Part shown: piece after piece, positions 60,735 through 64,000 of the stretch
How positions within the stretch are numbered: position 1 is the stretch's first letter
Layout: the number at the start of each line of letters is the position of its first letter
Source of the DNA: Streptomyces albidoflavus
GTDB taxonomy: Bacteria; Actinomycetota; Actinomycetes; Streptomycetales; Streptomycetaceae
DNA: 64,000 nt
Reading direction: 5' to 3'
Assembly: GCF_000719955.1 (NCBI RefSeq)
Contig: NZ_JOII01000021.1
Location: forward strand, 1 to 64,000
Position numbers and translations under genes: made by a program
The notes under the pieces: generated by a model
The model's database searches: none
The model's input: the letters and a program-made list of their open reading frames with translations, nothing else
Told to the model about the DNA's origin: nothing

Positions 60735-61184
60735 TCAGCATGAACCGGGTTTCTTGGCACCGCTCCTACCGTCGATGCGGTAGGCGGTGAGAAGGTCGTT
60801 GGTGGCGACTGGGGTGCCGATGACGGTCCGGAACACCTCTTCGCTCGGGCACTGCGCACTCCAGGTCGAGAAACCACGAGCTTCGTTGGGCTTGCCTGAC
60901 GTGATGGCCGTATTGATCTTCCTGTCCATGGTCGCGCTCCAGCCATGCCGGGCCTTGATGTGCTTCCACCCGTATTTGTTGGTCCCGCAGCGCACTGTGT
61001 ACCGGGCGGGCCCCCGAAAGTACTCCCTGAGCACATGCTTCTGCGGCTTCTTCCTGCACGTCGCGTCGTAACCGCCGGATGCCTCGGCGGATGCGAAGGC
61101 ACCAGCCGGTGCGGGAGCCACCGCAAGGATCAGGGCTGAGAGCGCCGGAGCAGCGCTGAGAAGGAAGCGATGGCGCGATTCCAC
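60735..61184 (-). CDS. Secreted small protein, toxin-like
   Basis: 149 residues from GTG 61184 (AGGGGGCC six bases before). Signal peptide RFLLSAAPALSALILAVAPAPAGA, then a short mature protein with four Cys (ATCRKK, VRCGTN, AQCPSE and the terminal GSC) able to form two disulfides. The core YGWKHIKARHGWSATMDRKI resembles the HI-x-x-RH segment of small RNase-type toxin domains such as the BECR group, but the match is by eye only. The cytoplasmic neighbour downstream would fit an immunity protein. Alternatives: a secreted enzyme inhibitor or signalling protein. Confidence 0.6.
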   Translation of the reverse strand: MESRHRFLLSAAPALSALILAVAPAPAGAFASAEASGGYDATCRKKPQKHVLREYFRGPARYTVRCGTNKYGWKHIKARHGWSATMDRKINTAITSGKPNEARGFSTWSAQCPSEEVFRTVIGTPVATNDLLTAYRIDGRSGAKKPGSC

Positions 61185-61592
61185 GGGTGGCCCCCTGAAG
61201 TTATCTGACGACTTGCCGCAACTTGTACCACTTCGCCCGCCCTGCGGCCCCTTCCCGTACGGGCATTGCCCACTGATTGATGACCAAGTCGCAGCCCGCG
61301 AACGGCGCCGGCGCGGCACCACTGGGTACGTGTCGCGCCCTACTGCTATCCGGGGCCGCGGGTCGGTCTCCTCCGTGACGTCTTCAAGGACTGCCCAGGA
61401 ACCAACCCCACCCCCCACCACGTGTCCCCCCACAGAGCCGTCCACCGCACCCCCCGCCCACCCGGGCCCCAGCCCCCGGATCAGGTGAACGCCCGTGTGG
61501 TTCGTGGGGAGTGCGGCCATACTGGCGGCCGGGCACTAGCTTTCCCGGGAGTGGGGAAGGGTGTTCTGCGACAGGACCGAGGGGGAGGTCGC
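61185..61592. promoter_or_regulatory. Divergent region secreted protein / GlnX-like
   Basis: No convincing gene; some frames are open but encode Pro/Arg-rich low-complexity sequence. GGGGGAGG lies before GTG 61593. No promoter consensus was assigned. Confidence 0.4.
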
Positions 61593-63074
61593 GTGAGCAG
61601 TCAGCCGACGGGCGGGGCGCCGCCGGGGTCCGGCGTGGGTGCGTTGTCGGTGCCGGGGCAGCGGTCGCCCGCGGCTGCTCCTGAGACGCCTGGTCCGGCC
61701 GGTGAGCCCGGTCATGTTCCCGAGCCGCCGCACGAGCCCGGTCTGCCCTCGCGGCTGCGGGCGCAGGCTCGTACCGTGCCCGGGGGGTTGCGGGTGGTGG
61801 CGGGGTTGTTGACGGTGTTGATCGGGGCGTTCGGGGTGGCGGCCTCCTTTCAGGTGGCGGAGCGGTCGGACGCGGCGCGGGACGTGCTGAGCCGGTCGCA
61901 GCCGCTCAGTGCCGACGCTGCGGCCGTGTACCGGTCGTTGGCCGATGCCAACACGGCGGCCTCCAGCGGGTTCCTGGCCGGGGGGCTGGAGCCGGCGGAG
62001 GTGCGGGAGCGGTACGACCGGGACATCGCGACGGCCTCGCGGAAGCTGGTGACGGCCGCCGCGGCGACCGACGGGTCGGCGGACTCGGCGGCGGAGATCG
62101 AGGAGTTGAGCCGGCTGCTGCCGGTGTACACCGCGCGGATCGAGGCGGCGCGGGCCAACAACCGGCAGGGGCTGCCGCTCGGCGGTGCCTGGCTGCGGAA
62201 CGCCAACGACCTGATGCAGGAGGAGATGCTGCCCGCCGCCGAACGGCTCTACCAGGCGGAGAAGGAGCGGCTGCGTACCGACTACGCCACCGCGCAGGGC
62301 TTCCCCTGGGTGGCGGTCGGGCTGGGTGTGCTGACGGTCGGGGCGCTGGGCGGGGTGCAGCACGCCCTGTACCGGCGGACCAACCGGCGGTTCAACGTGG
62401 GGCTGCTCGGCGCCACCGCCGCCTGCGGGGTGCTGCTGGTGTGGGTGACGGCCGGTCATACGCTGGCCTCCGCGGGGCTCTCCGACTCGTACGAGCGGGG
62501 GGTGCGGTCGCTGAACGTGCTGAACGACGCGCGGATCAGCGCGCTGAAGGCGCGGGGCGGGGAGAATCTGACGCTGGTGGCGCGGGGGGCCGTGACGGTT
62601 CCGGCGGGGCAGAAGTTCGCGGGGCAGGACAGTTACGACGTGGCGTACCGGGCGGAGATGGCGCGGCTGCTCGGCCCGGAGGGCGGCGGCCGAAGCGGCG
62701 GGCTGCTCGGGCAGGCGCTGGAGCTGGCCGACGACCCGGCGGGCGGCGACCCGGTGCGGGCCGCCGCCGACCGGGCCGGAGAGTGGCGCGAACGCCACCT
62801 GAAGGCCCGGGAGTACGACGAGGCGGGCGACTACGAGCAGGCGCTGAAGCGGGTGATCGGCGCCGAGAAGGACGAGGCGACCGGTGCCTCCTTCGACCGT
62901 CTGGACGCCGCCCTGGAGAAGGCCCTCGCCCACGAGCAGGGCGAGTTCGAGCGGGCCGCGCGGACCGGCGGCGGCGCCCTGACGGGGCTGGTCGCCGGGG
63001 CGCTGGTGCTCGCCGCGCTGGGCACGGCGGGGGCCGGGGTCGGCATCGCCCGCAGACTGGCGGAGTACCGGTGA
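61593..63074 (+). CDS. glnX: GlnX-like four-helix membrane protein
   Basis: 493 residues. After a Pro-rich cytoplasmic tail come four membrane helices (about 66-88, 245-264, 277-297, 465-487) enclosing two large outer helical domains of about 155 and 165 residues (SQPLSADAAAVYRSLADANT, SYERGVRSLNVLNDARISAL). This layout matches mycobacterial GlnX, which passes the amino-acid signal from solute-binding GlnH to kinase PknG. The next gene is GlnH-like, supporting the call. SD GGGGGAGG before GTG 61593. The two genes are 11 bp apart. Confidence 0.7.
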   Translation: MSSQPTGGAPPGSGVGALSVPGQRSPAAAPETPGPAGEPGHVPEPPHEPGLPSRLRAQARTVPGGLRVVAGLLTVLIGAFGVAASFQVAERSDAARDVLSRSQPLSADAAAVYRSLADANTAASSGFLAGGLEPAEVRERYDRDIATASRKLVTAAAATDGSADSAAEIEELSRLLPVYTARIEAARANNRQGLPLGGAWLRNANDLMQEEMLPAAERLYQAEKERLRTDYATAQGFPWVAVGLGVLTVGALGGVQHALYRRTNRRFNVGLLGATAACGVLLVWVTAGHTLASAGLSDSYERGVRSLNVLNDARISALKARGGENLTLVARGAVTVPAGQKFAGQDSYDVAYRAEMARLLGPEGGGRSGGLLGQALELADDPAGGDPVRAAADRAGEWRERHLKAREYDEAGDYEQALKRVIGAEKDEATGASFDRLDAALEKALAHEQGEFERAARTGGGALTGLVAGALVLAALGTAGAGVGIARRLAEYR

Positions 63075-63085
63075 CAGGAGACGCC

Positions 63086-64000
63086 ATGAACCGTAGCGAC
63101 CGTGAGCGGCCACGCCCCGGCCCCCGGCTGCGCGGCTGGGGCGGGGTGACGGCGATGGCGGTGGCGTGCGTACTGACGGCGGCGCTGGTGCTGCTGCCGC
63201 TCCAGCGGGTGAGCGAGGCGACGCTCGGCATCTACGACACCGCCCCGCGCGGTCCGGCGGCGGCGGAGCCGGCCCGGGCCGAGGCGTGCGAGAAGCCGGA
63301 GGCGTCGTCGGCGCGGCCCTCGAAGGCGGAGGGGGCGACGCTGGAGCGGATCAAGTCCCGTACGGACAAGCCGCGGAAGCTGATCGTCGGGATCGACCAG
63401 AACAGTTACCGCTGGGGCTACCGGGACCCGGCCACGGGCTCCCTGGAGGGCTTCGACATCGATCTGGTGCGGGCCATAGCCGAGGAGCTGATGGGCGACC
63501 CGGAGGCCGTGGTGTTCCGGGCGATACCGACCAACCGGCGTGTCCAGGCGATCGACAGCGGCGAGGTGGACATGGTGGTGCGCACCATGACCATCACCTG
63601 CGACCGGATCAAGGAGGTGGCGTTCTCCACCGCCTACTTCGAGACCGGGCAGCAGCTGCTGGTGCCGAAGGGGTCCAGGATCACCGGCCACGACACCTCG
63701 CTGAAGGGCCGCAAGGTCTGCGCGGCGGCCGGGTCGACGGCGCTGACGGAACTGGAGCGGGAGGCGCACGGCGCGGACATCTCCACCACCGTCCCCAACC
63801 AGCTGGACTGCCTGGTGCGGCTCCAGCTCGGCGAGGTCGACGCGGTCGTCACCGACAGCGCGCTGGCGGCCGGGCAGGCGGCGCAGGACCCGATGGTGGA
63901 GCTGGTGGGCGAGCCGTTCACCGAGGAGTTCTACGGCGTGGCGATGCACAAGGACGCGAAGGATCTGGTGGCCCGGGTCAACCAGGTGCTGGTGGAGTAC
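63086..64000 (+). CDS. glnH: GlnH-like solute-binding protein (partial, runs off window)
   Basis: At least 305 residues, open at the window end. An N-terminal membrane segment (GVTAMAVACVLTAALVLLPL) without a clear lipobox precedes a class 3 substrate-binding domain: KLIVGIDQNSYRWGYRDP, LEGFDIDLVRAIAEEL, VDMVVRTMTITCDRIKEVAFS. It resembles amino-acid (Glu/Asp/Gln) binding proteins. AGGAGACGCC precedes ATG 63086. With GlnX it would form the sensing part of the PknG pathway that controls 2-oxoglutarate dehydrogenase through a GarA-type FHA protein; a pknG gene is expected just downstream. Confidence 0.85.
   Translation, partial: MNRSDRERPRPGPRLRGWGGVTAMAVACVLTAALVLLPLQRVSEATLGIYDTAPRGPAAAEPARAEACEKPEASSARPSKAEGATLERIKSRTDKPRKLIVGIDQNSYRWGYRDPATGSLEGFDIDLVRAIAEELMGDPEAVVFRAIPTNRRVQAIDSGEVDMVVRTMTITCDRIKEVAFSTAYFETGQQLLVPKGSRITGHDTSLKGRKVCAAAGSTALTELEREAHGADISTTVPNQLDCLVRLQLGEVDAVVTDSALAAGQAAQDPMVELVGEPFTEEFYGVAMHKDAKDLVARVNQVLVEY

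Overview
The window is chromosomal DNA of a Streptomyces (or very close relative). G+C is very high and third codon positions are almost all G or C. GTG and TTG starts are common, and the set of secreted hydrolases, Nur-type metal control, ROK regulators and GlnX/GlnH-like genes is typical of the genus. No transposase, integrase, rRNA, tRNA or CRISPR array was seen. Most of the window is core chromosome; the accessory parts are an RHS toxin locus (about 30.2-43.7 kb), a small secreted-protein pair (60.4-61.2 kb) and repeat-filled intergenic blocks (8.8-9.5, 45.1-46.2 and 54.3-54.45 kb).

Layout. 0.2-7 kb: membrane acyltransferase, CPA2-type cation/proton antiporter, membrane PP2C phosphatase, Eis-like acetyltransferase, and an rpiB-fpg/nei pair with a one-base overlap. 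7-13.5 kb: three paralogous APC amino-acid permeases with bioY between the first two. 13.6-16.6 kb: Fe-type superoxide dismutase behind a clear Nur operator, a PLP decarboxylase/lyase and a DsbA-like Rv2466c-family protein. 16.8-30.3 kb: two aminopeptidase N paralogues, a secreted peptidoglycan-binding protein, a class C serine hydrolase, a subtilase, aspartate-semialdehyde dehydrogenase and allantoicase.

30.2-43.7 kb: a 2342-residue secreted RHS protein on the minus strand. It ends in a HINT autoprocessing domain and a C-terminal cytidine deaminase tip of the SCP1.201/DddA type. A downstream string of small immunity-like genes follows, one broken by a frameshift in a G8 run, and the last ORF runs into allantoicase. 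A large secreted DNRLRE/FG-GAP protein is divergent from it.

43.7-64 kb: LysR regulator, 4-alpha-glucanotransferase, GH84 enzyme, PHB-depolymerase-like esterase, HNH nuclease, MscS channel, and a ROK regulator with a 29-bp palindrome followed by a GH4 glycosidase and a BadF/NAGK-type kinase. Then come a secreted toxin-like protein with its small partner and a GlnX-GlnH pair cut by the window end; by analogy with mycobacteria pknG is expected just outside.

The two strongest leads are the RHS-HINT-deaminase toxin with its immunity array, and a repeat element of about 0.4-0.5 kb. The element is built of long inverted arms, each holding an 82-nt hairpin, and is present twice in opposite orientations 36 kb apart, both times nested between short REP-like repeats.
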